Shown here piece by piece: positions 7,636 through 14,590 of a stretch of DNA of 34,440 bases. The stretch lies in assembly GCA_019136325.1 (NCBI GenBank), contig JAGVUJ010000172.1:1-34440 (forward strand). Direction: 5' to 3'. Below the pieces are notes generated by a model. That model was not told the origin of the DNA and made no database searches. It saw only the letters and a program-made list of their open reading frames with translations. Numbering within the stretch: position 1 is the stretch's first letter; every line of letters starts with the position of its first letter. The stretch is from Deltaproteobacteria bacterium (GTDB lineage: Bacteria; Desulfobacterota; Syntrophia; Syntrophales; Smithellaceae). Made by a program: the position numbers and the translations under genes.

Positions 7636-7917
7636 TTATTTTTTCTTATCAACTCTGAGTTTGAGTTCTTTTCCGACTTTGAAAAAGGGCAGTTTTTTGG
7701 GTTCAACCTGGATTTTAGTGCCGGTTTTCGGGTTTCTTCCCGTGTAGGAACCGTATTTTTTCACGACGAAACTGCCGAAGCCCCTGATTTCAATACGACC
7801 ATTTTTCTTCAATTCGTCGGTAAAACCCTTGAAGATAAGATTTACAACATCAATTGCCTTTTTTTCCGTCAGATTTAACTTAGTGCTTAAAGCTTCAATA
7901 AGATCGGATTTGTTCAT
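7636..7917 (-). CDS. HU/IHF-family DNA-binding protein, IHF-beta-like
   Basis: This 93-residue basic protein has the classic two-helix body and DNA-binding arm: GRIEIRGFGSF, then the arm with GRNPKTGTKI and a Pro, and the ending PFFKVGKELK. The family binds and bends DNA as dimers, organising the nucleoid and assisting promoters, notably sigma54 promoters that need DNA looping. The phrase GRIEIRGFGSF is more like IHF-beta than HU. The start follows AAGGAGGGGG closely. It is separate from the second, HU-like gene at 11284-11556; their sequences differ clearly, so they may have different partners. Confidence 0.9.
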   Translation of the reverse strand: MNKSDLIEALSTKLNLTEKKAIDVVNLIFKGFTDELKKNGRIEIRGFGSFVVKKYGSYTGRNPKTGTKIQVEPKKLPFFKVGKELKLRVDKKK

Positions 7918-8027
7918 ACCCCCTCCTTAGTACTGATGGCAACACATAATTACCAGATAACAATATAATTTTTATCTTTTCTATGGCTGAATTTATTATT
8001 TATTTTTCGGTGAAAGTCAAGAAAATT

Positions 8028-8759
8028 TTACCTTTTTGAGCTTTGCGCATCATCCAGAAGCTGTTTGACTTCTTTGGCCGTCAAATGCCGCCACTCACCT
8101 TCTTTCAATGTTCCCAACGTGAGATCACCGATCGCTTCACGCACCAGATGGGCAACTCTGTAGCCGATTTTCTCAAATCCTCTACGGATAATTCTGTTTT
8201 TCCCTTCCCTCAGCGTCAGACGCAGCCAACAGCTCCTGTCGTTATACTTTTCCACTCTGATATTTTCCGGTTTGAAAAAATCATCATCAACGTTAATGCC
8301 TTTGCTTAATTGTTTCAATTCCTCCCTGGATAAACGTCCCTGAATTTTGACTTTGTAAATTTTGGGTTTCTGAAAACGGGGATGCTGAATTTTCTGGGCG
8401 AAATTTCCGTCATTCGTCAGAAGCAACAGCCCCCTGGAATCGTAATCCAATCGTCCCACCGGATAAACTCTCTCCGGGACATCGCTTAATAAATCAACAA
8501 CGGTCGGTCTTGACTGAGGATCATGAAGTGTCGTTACAAATCCGGCGGGTTTATGCAGCGCGATATAATACTTTGTTTTTTCTACGGAAATGATATTGCC
8601 GTCAATGCGGATGGTATCTTTGGCAGCGTCCGCTTTTTCCCCCAGCTTTGTCACGACGACACCGTTCACGCTGACGCGTCCCTGGGTGATCAACTCCTCG
8701 GCATGACGCCGTGAAGTGATTCCGGCAGTCGCAATGACTTTTTGCAGACGCTCTTTCAT
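8028..8759 (-). CDS. rluB: rRNA pseudouridine synthase, RluB/RsuA family
   Basis: The 243-residue enzyme isomerises a specific uridine in ribosomal RNA. An S4 RNA-binding domain occupies about residues 1-60 (ERLQKVIATAGITSRRHAEE). The catalytic domain contains the family motif VGRLDYDSRGLLLLTNDG with the catalytic Asp105, followed by EGKNRIIRRGFEKIGY, a slightly unusual version of the usual EGKNRQVRRM loop. A RluB-type specificity (23S rRNA) is inferred from the scpAB linkage, which is widespread; RsuA or RluE specificity cannot be excluded. The ATG overlaps the stop codon of scpB by 4 bases (ATGA), so this is the last gene of a trpS-scpA-scpB-rluB unit. Confidence 0.9.
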   Translation of the reverse strand: MKERLQKVIATAGITSRRHAEELITQGRVSVNGVVVTKLGEKADAAKDTIRIDGNIISVEKTKYYIALHKPAGFVTTLHDPQSRPTVVDLLSDVPERVYPVGRLDYDSRGLLLLTNDGNFAQKIQHPRFQKPKIYKVKIQGRLSREELKQLSKGINVDDDFFKPENIRVEKYNDRSCWLRLTLREGKNRIIRRGFEKIGYRVAHLVREAIGDLTLGTLKEGEWRHLTAKEVKQLLDDAQSSKR

Positions 8760-9415
8760 AAGTCAGAAGCTTCTTCTATCTTTTCTTCCGTGCTTTCCTG
8801 TTTTGCACCATCCTGATCACATTCCATCAATTCCTGTTGCCGTTCCGATATTTCCTGATCCTGCTCCAGAAGTTCCTGCTGTTGCAGTTCCTGCTGCTGA
8901 TGAAGTTCTTTTAACTCACGAATATTGGGCAGGTCCATGATATCTTTGAGATTGAAAACTTCCAGAAATTTCCGGGTTGTTCCGTAAATGATCGGCTTAC
9001 CGGGCACATCCTTACGCCCGACGATACGAATAAGCTTTTTTTCCAGAAGACCTTTAAGCGGGCCACCCACGTCCACACCGCGAATATCTTCGATTTCCGA
9101 TTTAACAATCGGCTGTTTATAGGCGATGATGGCCAGAGTCTCCAGCGCCTGCGGTGAAAGCGAATGAGGTCTGGTGCTTTTGAGTTTCTTTATCCACTGA
9201 CTGAGTTCGGGGCTGGTGCGGAACTGAAATCCCCCGGCAACTTCCTGAAGAAAAATCCCTCCCTGCCGCTCATTGTACTCCGTCACGAGTTGCGCGATGA
9301 TTTCCTGAATGTCTTTTTTATCCATTTCGGGAAAAACAGAGCGAATTTTCTCGGGTGCCAACGGCGTGTCGGAAGCAAAAATCAGAGATTCAATGACTGC
9401 TTTTATCTTTTCCAT
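8756..9415 (-). CDS. scpB: Segregation and condensation protein B
   Basis: ScpB is a dimeric winged-helix protein that binds ScpA and the SMC ATPase in the bacterial condensin complex. The start IKAVIESLIFASDTPLAPEK and the central SPQALETLAIIAYKQP with PIIYGTTRKFLEVF are hallmark stretches of the family. The ATG follows the scpA stop codon with no gap. After about residue 165 the usual family fold ends, and the protein continues as a tail of about 50 residues very rich in Gln and Glu (for example QQQELQQQELLEQDQEI), which is probably disordered or coiled-coil. The encoding DNA there is a low-complexity CTG/TTC-rich run near 8780-8910. Confidence 0.93.
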   Translation of the reverse strand: MEKIKAVIESLIFASDTPLAPEKIRSVFPEMDKKDIQEIIAQLVTEYNERQGGIFLQEVAGGFQFRTSPELSQWIKKLKSTRPHSLSPQALETLAIIAYKQPIVKSEIEDIRGVDVGGPLKGLLEKKLIRIVGRKDVPGKPIIYGTTRKFLEVFNLKDIMDLPNIRELKELHQQQELQQQELLEQDQEISERQQELMECDQDGAKQESTEEKIEEASDL

Positions 9416-10159
9416 TTACGACTCCACGGCCGGAAATATCCGGATAACTCCAAAAATAGACGTTTGATATGCCTTAATCATTCTCAATTTAATCAGTTCC
9501 AGTATCGCCAAAAAAGTATAGATAATGCGCCGGCGATCTCTTTTCCCCTGAAGCAAATCTTCAAAGGTAATGTTTTTTGTCAAGATCAGCTGATCCATAA
9601 TGTCATTAATTATATCAGTCAGAGACAGTTTCTCCAAATCGATTTCCATCAAAACCTTTTTATCCATCTGCGCAATAACGCGATGGAAAGCTTCAATCAG
9701 CTCAAAGACGCCAACCTCGATGAGTTCTTCCTCGTCATCATCAGTGGATTTTTCCGTCTCTTCAGGCACAACTGCCGCATGGGTGAAAACATCTCTTTCG
9801 AGCAGAGGTCGACTGCCCAGGTTTTCCGCTATTTCTTTAAAAGTCTTATGCTCCAGGAGCTGTCTGACCAGCTCGGCGCGGGGATCTTCCTCTTCTTCTT
9901 CCGGCTCTTCCGGCGGCGGCAGAAGCATCCGGGATTTGATATGAATGAGTGTGGATGCCATGACCAGATACTCTCCGGCCAGATCCAGATTCAGCGCTTT
10001 GATCATTTTCAAGTACTCAAGGTACTGCTCGGTAATCAGAGCGACCGGAATATTATAGATATCAATTTCGTTTTTTTTAATCAGATAAAGGAGCAGGTCC
10101 ATCGGACCTTCAAAGATATCCAGCTTAATGGCGTAATTTAAGTTTTGTTCGCTTTCCAT
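9416..10159 (-). CDS. scpA: Segregation and condensation protein A (kleisin)
   Basis: ScpA bridges the SMC heads and recruits ScpB, compacting the chromosome. The N-terminal SMC-binding helix region is intact (LDIFEGPMDLLLYLIKKNEI, then ITEQYLEYL), followed by the conserved LAGEYLVMASTLIHIKSRML. A long acidic linker (PEEPEEEEEDPRAE and later TDDDEEE) leads to a C-terminal winged helix that includes RRRIIYTFLAILELIKLRMI. I chose the ATG at 10159; a TTG 13 codons upstream has no ribosome site. The gene lies 46 bp after trpS and directly abuts scpB. The tight spacing indicates one transcript. Confidence 0.92.
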   Translation of the reverse strand: MESEQNLNYAIKLDIFEGPMDLLLYLIKKNEIDIYNIPVALITEQYLEYLKMIKALNLDLAGEYLVMASTLIHIKSRMLLPPPEEPEEEEEDPRAELVRQLLEHKTFKEIAENLGSRPLLERDVFTHAAVVPEETEKSTDDDEEELIEVGVFELIEAFHRVIAQMDKKVLMEIDLEKLSLTDIINDIMDQLILTKNITFEDLLQGKRDRRRIIYTFLAILELIKLRMIKAYQTSIFGVIRIFPAVES

Positions 10160-10205
10160 ACAATCTACCGGGGACCCGTGTCCGTTCAATCGGACCAACA
10201 GGTGT

Positions 10206-11195
10206 TTAGATGTTCATCGCATTGCGGACGTCTTCCATCGTCTGACGGGCTATCGTTTTCGCCTTTTCATTGCCGTCTTCTATAATCGCTCTGATTTCAT
10301 CCATATGACTTGTGTAATGGTCCATGCGTTCGTGCACGGGTCGTAATTTTTCGGCAACACGCGCGGCCAGCATTTTCTTACAGTCCGTGCAGCCGATACC
10401 GGCTTTGCGGCATTCGGTATCGATCTCTTTTATTTTCTCCGGTGAAGAATATAAGCCATGAAAGGTGAACACGTTGCATATTTCGGGATTGCCCGGATCG
10501 GTCTTTCTCATCCGCTGAGGATCGGTGAACATGGAGCCAATTTTATGCTGCAACACCTTACCCCGATCACTGATGCAGACGGAGTTATCAAAGGACTTGC
10601 TCATTTTTCTGCCATCCACTCCCAGTAATTTGGGAACACTTGTCAAAAGCGGTTCGGGAACAGGAAAAATTTCTTTATAAAGAAAATTAAAACGACGGGC
10701 TATTTCACGGGTCAATTCCACGTGGGGAAGCTGATCAACGCCGACCGGAACGCCGTATGCTTTATACATGATAATGTCGGCGGCCTGCAGCACAGGATAT
10801 CCCAGGAAGCCGAATGTTGACAAATCCTTATTGGCCAGTTCGGTCTTCATTTCTTTGTACGTGGGATTACGTTCCAGCCAGGCCAGCGGCGTGATCATGG
10901 AAAGAAGCAGGAACAGCTCGGCATGTTCCTTCACCGCCGACTGCACAAACAGCGTGCTTTTTTGCGGATCGAGTCCTACGCTGAGCCAGTCGATCACCAT
11001 ACTGACGATATTGTCTTTTATGCCTTTCGTGGAACTGTACTCGCTGGTAATCGCGTGCCAGTCGGCAACAAAATAGAAGCAATCATATTTGCCGCTTTCC
11101 TGCAGGTCAATCCAGTTTTGCAGAGCGCCGTGCAAATGGCCCAGATGCAACTTGCCGGTTGGTCTCATTCCGCTGAGTATTCTCTTTTTCTTCAA
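10206..11195 (-). CDS. trpS: Tryptophan--tRNA ligase
   Basis: This class I aminoacyl-tRNA synthetase charges tRNA-Trp with tryptophan using ATP. The N-terminal HIGH-type signature appears as TGKLHLGHLHG (His17-Leu-Gly-His20) and the second signature as GRKMSKSFDN. The length of 329 residues is normal for bacterial TrpS. The start is a TTG codon at 11195; AAGGAG seven bases upstream and family alignment at MRPTGKLH support it, and no upstream ATG fits. It follows the HU gene after a perfect 14-bp terminator-like hairpin and appears to head the trpS-scpA-scpB-rluB unit, an arrangement common in delta-type bacteria. Confidence 0.95.
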   Translation of the reverse strand: MKKKRILSGMRPTGKLHLGHLHGALQNWIDLQESGKYDCFYFVADWHAITSEYSSTKGIKDNIVSMVIDWLSVGLDPQKSTLFVQSAVKEHAELFLLLSMITPLAWLERNPTYKEMKTELANKDLSTFGFLGYPVLQAADIIMYKAYGVPVGVDQLPHVELTREIARRFNFLYKEIFPVPEPLLTSVPKLLGVDGRKMSKSFDNSVCISDRGKVLQHKIGSMFTDPQRMRKTDPGNPEICNVFTFHGLYSSPEKIKEIDTECRKAGIGCTDCKKMLAARVAEKLRPVHERMDHYTSHMDEIRAIIEDGNEKAKTIARQTMEDVRNAMNI

Positions 11196-11221
11196 AAAAT
11201 AACTCCTTTAATGTCAAAACG

Positions 11222-11263
11222 AACTAAGGCCTCCGGCGATGACAAAATACGGAGGCCTTAGTT
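11222..11263 (-). terminator. Intrinsic terminator after the HU gene
   Basis: AACTAAGGCCTCCG (11222-11235) and its exact complement (11250-11263) make a perfect 14-bp stem with a 14-base loop. On the minus strand it is followed by the T-rich run TTCGTTTT. It separates HU from trpS. Confidence 0.8.
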
Positions 11264-11283
11264 TAAATGAACCCAATGATCTG

Positions 11284-11556
11284 TTATTTAACTTTACCGG
11301 CCAGTTCTTTTCCTGCCTTGAATTTGACAACTTTCTTTGCGGGAATTTTAATGGCTTTGCCGGTCTGAGGATTCCGGCCCTCTCTGGCTTTTCTCTTTAC
11401 GACTGAAAACGTGCCGAAGCCGACCAGAGCGAGTTTGCCGCTTTTCTTCAGTTCTTTGGTAACCGTATCCTGAAACGTATCCAATGCTTTCCCCGCTTTA
11501 TCCTTGGTGATGCCTGCCGACTTCGCGATAACTCCGATTAATTCTGCCTTCGTCAT
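11284..11556 (-). CDS. hup: DNA-binding protein HU
   Basis: The 90-residue basic protein has the full HU pattern: MTKAELIGVIAKSAGITKDKA, shown here as MTKAELIGVIAK then SAGITKDKA, then KLALVGFGTF, the DNA-binding arm REGRNPQTGKAIKI with Pro, and the ending KFKAGKELAGKVK. HU dimers bend DNA non-specifically and help organise the nucleoid, replication and repair. A GGGGG-type ribosome site lies about 11 bases before the ATG. It has its own terminator, so it is probably a single-gene transcript. Together with the IHF-like gene and scpAB it gives this 4-kb stretch a chromosome-architecture theme. Confidence 0.95.
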   Translation of the reverse strand: MTKAELIGVIAKSAGITKDKAGKALDTFQDTVTKELKKSGKLALVGFGTFSVVKRKAREGRNPQTGKAIKIPAKKVVKFKAGKELAGKVK

Positions 11557-12015
11557 CTTCTAAAATCCCCCTTTCATAAAATCAAATTTTTGAATTTTAT
11601 TATCAACCGCTTTCACGGTCATAACCGAGGCTTTAATGGAAAACGAGTCACGATTACTTGCAACATTACAGGAAAATATCCAGGCCCTCTGTGCCGTACT
11701 TCATCAATCGCTTTTCTTTATTCTGTTTAAACCTGCTTGTTCTCTGGTTTGGAATGGAACCATTCCCCTCAAGTTCGCGCTACGACTAGCACAATAAAGA
11801 TTAACAATCAAGAAAAAAAATGATTTTTACCGAGAATTCCAGCCGGTTTGCCGTGACATGTTATCCGTATTTTTTATCTCTGCCACCAACGTCCAGGAGA
11901 CAATGCTTCAGAGACAACCTGTAAAGCAATCTCGACACGGCATAGTGCGGATAGCGATTCTTTACAAATAAGATCTCTCATGGTAATGAACCTCCACAAT
12001 AAGACAGGGGCCTTT
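11557..12015. other. Intergenic region between HU and the UbiA-like gene
   Basis: This 459-bp stretch lies between two divergent genes. It holds a perfect 16-bp palindrome (listed separately) and AT-rich patches near 11580 and 11810. I found no tRNA, convincing -35/-10 pair, riboswitch core or conserved small gene. One in-frame ATG at 11980 could extend the UbiA-like protein by 12 residues. Confidence 0.5.
11751..11766. promoter_or_regulatory. Perfect 16-bp palindrome, candidate operator
   Basis: GGAATGGAACCATTCC consists of two 7-base arms around AA, a dyad typical of a dimeric repressor or activator site. It is located 195 bp upstream of the HU ATG and 250 bp upstream of the UbiA-like ATG. 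I do not recognise the regulator. Confidence 0.4.
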
Positions 12016-12936
12016 ATGCAAATCTCCAATATAGAAAGAATTGCAAGTTGGGTTACACTTTCGCGGCCAGCTTTTCACACCGTAGGAATACTCCCTTTTA
12101 TCCTGGGCACTGTTCTGGCGTACAGAACAGATTCCGTTTTCAACATGGGGGTCTTCATCCTCGGCGTCTCGGCTGTTATTCTGATTATGCTGTCTACCTA
12201 TCATTTGGGAGAATACTTTGATTACAGAGAAGATGAGATTTCCCAGCGCTTATACAGGAGCAGGTTTGCCGGCGGTTCAGGGGTTATTCCGGCCGGCAGC
12301 ATATCCCGTTCCGCAGCCCTCCAGACGGGCATTGCCTCCTTCATTCTTGCCGGCATCATCGGTATGATCCTGCAATTTGTTTTAAAGACAGGCCCCTACA
12401 CGCTGCTCCTGGGATGCGCGGGCGCGTTTCCCGGTTTCTTTTATTCCACCCGGCCGGTTCGGCTGGTGCAAAGAGGCATCGGCGAGATTTTCATCGGCTT
12501 CTGCTACGGATGGCTGCCCATCGCTTCGGCGTATTACATCCAGACGGCCTCCATTCATCCGGCAATTCACTGGCTGTCCATCCCCGTTGCGTTGACGATT
12601 TTCAACGTGATTCTGCTCAATGAATACCCCGATTACGAATCAGACAAGGCCACGGGCAAGAAAAATCTGCTTTATCGCATCGGGAAGAAAAACGGTGAAT
12701 TTCTCTACGTCGCCGCTGCTCTGCTGGCTTCAATGGCCATGCTCGCCTCACCGTTGTGGGGAATCCCGTTCAACGTCATTTATTTTTACGTGCCCGTCCT
12801 GATCATATCTTTATATGTGATTTTGAAAATGCTGCGCTGCCAATACGAAGACAAAATAATTCTGGAAAAATTATGCGCCCTGAATATCGCGGTCAACCTG
12901 GGAACATCCCTGGCCTATATTCTGGCCTGTATTTAG
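12016..12936 (+). CDS. UbiA-family prenyltransferase, MenA-like
   Basis: The 306-residue membrane protein has eight or nine helices and the two Asp-rich motifs that bind prenyl diphosphate through magnesium. The first is EYFDYREDE; its leading Glu stands where Asn is usual. The second is NEYPDYESDKATGK. The family attaches an isoprenoid chain to an aromatic or other acceptor in the cytoplasmic membrane; MenA (dihydroxynaphthoate) is the closest type by eye. I start at the ATG at 12016 (AGGGG five bases upstream); the ATG at 11980 is possible. Only 8 bases separate it from the radical SAM gene, so they should act together. Quinone, heme or an unknown prenylated product are all open. Confidence 0.85.
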   Translation: MQISNIERIASWVTLSRPAFHTVGILPFILGTVLAYRTDSVFNMGVFILGVSAVILIMLSTYHLGEYFDYREDEISQRLYRSRFAGGSGVIPAGSISRSAALQTGIASFILAGIIGMILQFVLKTGPYTLLLGCAGAFPGFFYSTRPVRLVQRGIGEIFIGFCYGWLPIASAYYIQTASIHPAIHWLSIPVALTIFNVILLNEYPDYESDKATGKKNLLYRIGKKNGEFLYVAAALLASMAMLASPLWGIPFNVIYFYVPVLIISLYVILKMLRCQYEDKIILEKLCALNIAVNLGTSLAYILACI

Positions 12937-12944
12937 GTTGATCG

Positions 12945-14162
12945 ATGCCGGCAAAAAACAAGGTCAAATCATTTTATAATCCGCCTTCCCTCCTTTGCAG
13001 ACAACTGGGCAGTTCGCTGTTGATGGCGTATCTGAACAACTGGCGGAAATACGCGGGATGGGGATTTCAATACGGGTTTAGATCCATACCGGTTGCCAAC
13101 GGCGCCTGGGGTATGGGCTGTATCGGATATCCCGGACATCCGGTCTGGGAAGTCACCGGCGCCTGTAATCTCCGCTGTATTCATTGTCACGCTGTCAGCG
13201 GGAATGCCGGTGCCGATGAACTGACGACCGACGAAGGGAAACGACTGATTGACTCCATTGCGTCCGTCAGTGAATTTCGCACGTTGATTTACACGGGTGG
13301 CGAACCGCTGGTCAGACCGGATATTTTTGAGTTGCTCCGACATTCACAAAAAGCCGGACTGGCCAATATTATCGCAACCAACGGCACGTTAATCGACGAA
13401 GAAATGGCCTTCAAGCTCAAAGATCACGGCGTGGTTTGCAATGCCATCAGTATTGACGCCGCCGATCCATCTATTCACGACATGGTGCGCAATAAGCCGG
13501 GGGCATTTGATCTGGCGTTTCGCGCGATTGAAGCGACGAAAAAAGCCGGTATTGTATTGCAGATTAACACCACGGCAATGGAATATAATATACCGCATCT
13601 TTCGGAGCTGATTGATTTTACAGACCGAAATGGCGCCGGCATCATGCTCATGTATCAATTGGTTGCCGTGGGTCGCGGAGAAAAAATTGAAAAAGCCACG
13701 TTAAAGAAAAGCGCCAATAAGTATTTGAGCGAACTGATCGCCGAAAAACAAAGAACCGCGAAAACAATTATCGAGCCGGTTGCCGGTCCCCAGTACTGGC
13801 CTTACATCCTGGAGAAAAAAGGAATTAAAGAGGGATGGAGACTCGAACTGGCCGGCAAGGTCTTTCACGGCTGCGCGGCGGGACGGGGATTTGTCTATGT
13901 TAAAGCCAACGGCGATGTCTGGCCCTGCCCCTTTGTGGAAGTCAACGCCGGCAATATCAGAAATCGGAGTTTCAGTGAAATTTACAGCAACGCTCCTGTA
14001 TTTCAGAACCTGCGTAACCGGGAAAAACGATTGAAAGGCCTGTGCGGCGAATGCAATTACAAAACCGTCTGTGGCGGTTGCCGGGGGCGCGCTCTGGCCT
14101 ACAGCGGAGATTATCTGGCGGAAGATCCCAGATGCTTTATACGTGAACGGAAAAAAATCTAG
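12945..14162 (+). CDS. Radical SAM enzyme with SPASM domain
   Basis: The 405-residue protein has the radical SAM cluster motif CNLRCIHC (Cys74, Cys78, Cys81), the GGEPL motif, and a C-terminal SPASM domain. The SPASM pattern is complete: C-x12-G-x4-C around CAAGRGFVY and WPCP, then LCGECNYKTVCGGC, and a last Cys in DPRCF, so two extra iron-sulfur clusters are expected. SPASM enzymes modify peptides, proteins or tetrapyrroles; AhbC/AhbD-type heme enzymes and PqqE-type enzymes are relatives. I see no peptide precursor gene here, which argues against a RiPP role. A strong N-terminal extension (about 65 residues, Trp/Gly-rich) precedes the barrel. Substrate unknown. Confidence 0.9.
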   Translation: MPAKNKVKSFYNPPSLLCRQLGSSLLMAYLNNWRKYAGWGFQYGFRSIPVANGAWGMGCIGYPGHPVWEVTGACNLRCIHCHAVSGNAGADELTTDEGKRLIDSIASVSEFRTLIYTGGEPLVRPDIFELLRHSQKAGLANIIATNGTLIDEEMAFKLKDHGVVCNAISIDAADPSIHDMVRNKPGAFDLAFRAIEATKKAGIVLQINTTAMEYNIPHLSELIDFTDRNGAGIMLMYQLVAVGRGEKIEKATLKKSANKYLSELIAEKQRTAKTIIEPVAGPQYWPYILEKKGIKEGWRLELAGKVFHGCAAGRGFVYVKANGDVWPCPFVEVNAGNIRNRSFSEIYSNAPVFQNLRNREKRLKGLCGECNYKTVCGGCRGRALAYSGDYLAEDPRCFIRERKKI

Positions 14163-14178
14163 GTTGGGTTTGCCAACC
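14162..14178 (+). other. Small hairpin between the radical SAM and DUF1330-like genes
   Basis: GGTTGG and CCAACC form a perfect 6-bp stem around GTTTG, starting at the last base of the stop codon. It has no T-run, so it is not a terminator; it could tune expression within the operon. Confidence 0.4.
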
Positions 14179-14195
14179 AAGATGAGGAGACTCGT

Positions 14196-14579
14196 ATGAA
14201 CGCGACGGAAATAAATAAGGACCAATTCATTGAATTGCTTAAAAATCCCAATGACCAATCGTTTGTCATGCTGAATCTGCTGAAATTTAAAAAAGACGGC
14301 GGCCGGAAATCGTATGTCCGCTATATGAAAGAAGCCACCCGATTTGTGGAAGGCGTCGGCGGAAAACTTTTATTATTCAGCAGACCGAAAGAACTGCTCA
14401 ACGGAACAGAGACCTGGGATCTTTTAATGCTGGTTCAGTATCCCTCCCGTAAAGCTTTTATTGAGATGACCGGCAATCCCGAATATCTGAAAATTCACGC
14501 CTTTCGGGAAGAAGCGCTGGAGAGGGCCGTTCTTTACGCCACCGACGAGATATCCCCGCGCGATCTTATGCAGGAATGA
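14196..14579 (+). CDS. DUF1330-like dimeric alpha/beta-barrel protein
   Basis: This 127-residue soluble protein starts after GAGGAGA. Its features match the DUF1330 part of the ferredoxin-like alpha/beta-barrel superfamily: an early VMLNLLKFK strand, SYVRYMKEA, GGKLLLFSRP, then ETWDLLMLVQYPSRKAFIEM and a final NPEYLKIHAFREEALER helix. Members are small dimers that include monooxygenases, isomerases and binding proteins; many have no known role. It follows the radical SAM gene by 33 bp in the same direction and is convergent with mltA. In this module it could act on, carry or sense the product, which is inference. Confidence 0.75.
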   Translation: MNATEINKDQFIELLKNPNDQSFVMLNLLKFKKDGGRKSYVRYMKEATRFVEGVGGKLLLFSRPKELLNGTETWDLLMLVQYPSRKAFIEMTGNPEYLKIHAFREEALERAVLYATDEISPRDLMQE

Positions 14580-14590
14580 ATGAAAAGAAT

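Noticed and set aside
9164..10141. A 325-codon open frame on the plus strand
   Set aside because: It is fully antisense to scpA/scpB, whose products are strongly conserved; composition of the frame (His/Phe/Gln-rich) is that of a shadow.
11557..12015. A possible tRNA, 6S RNA or riboswitch in the long intergenic region
   Set aside because: No cloverleaf, CCA end, conserved riboswitch core or long closed stem could be drawn by eye.
12945..14162. A RiPP (modified peptide) system around the radical SAM/SPASM enzyme
   Set aside because: No short precursor gene, RRE-like protein, protease or exporter is near; the neighbours are a prenyltransferase and an alpha/beta-barrel protein.
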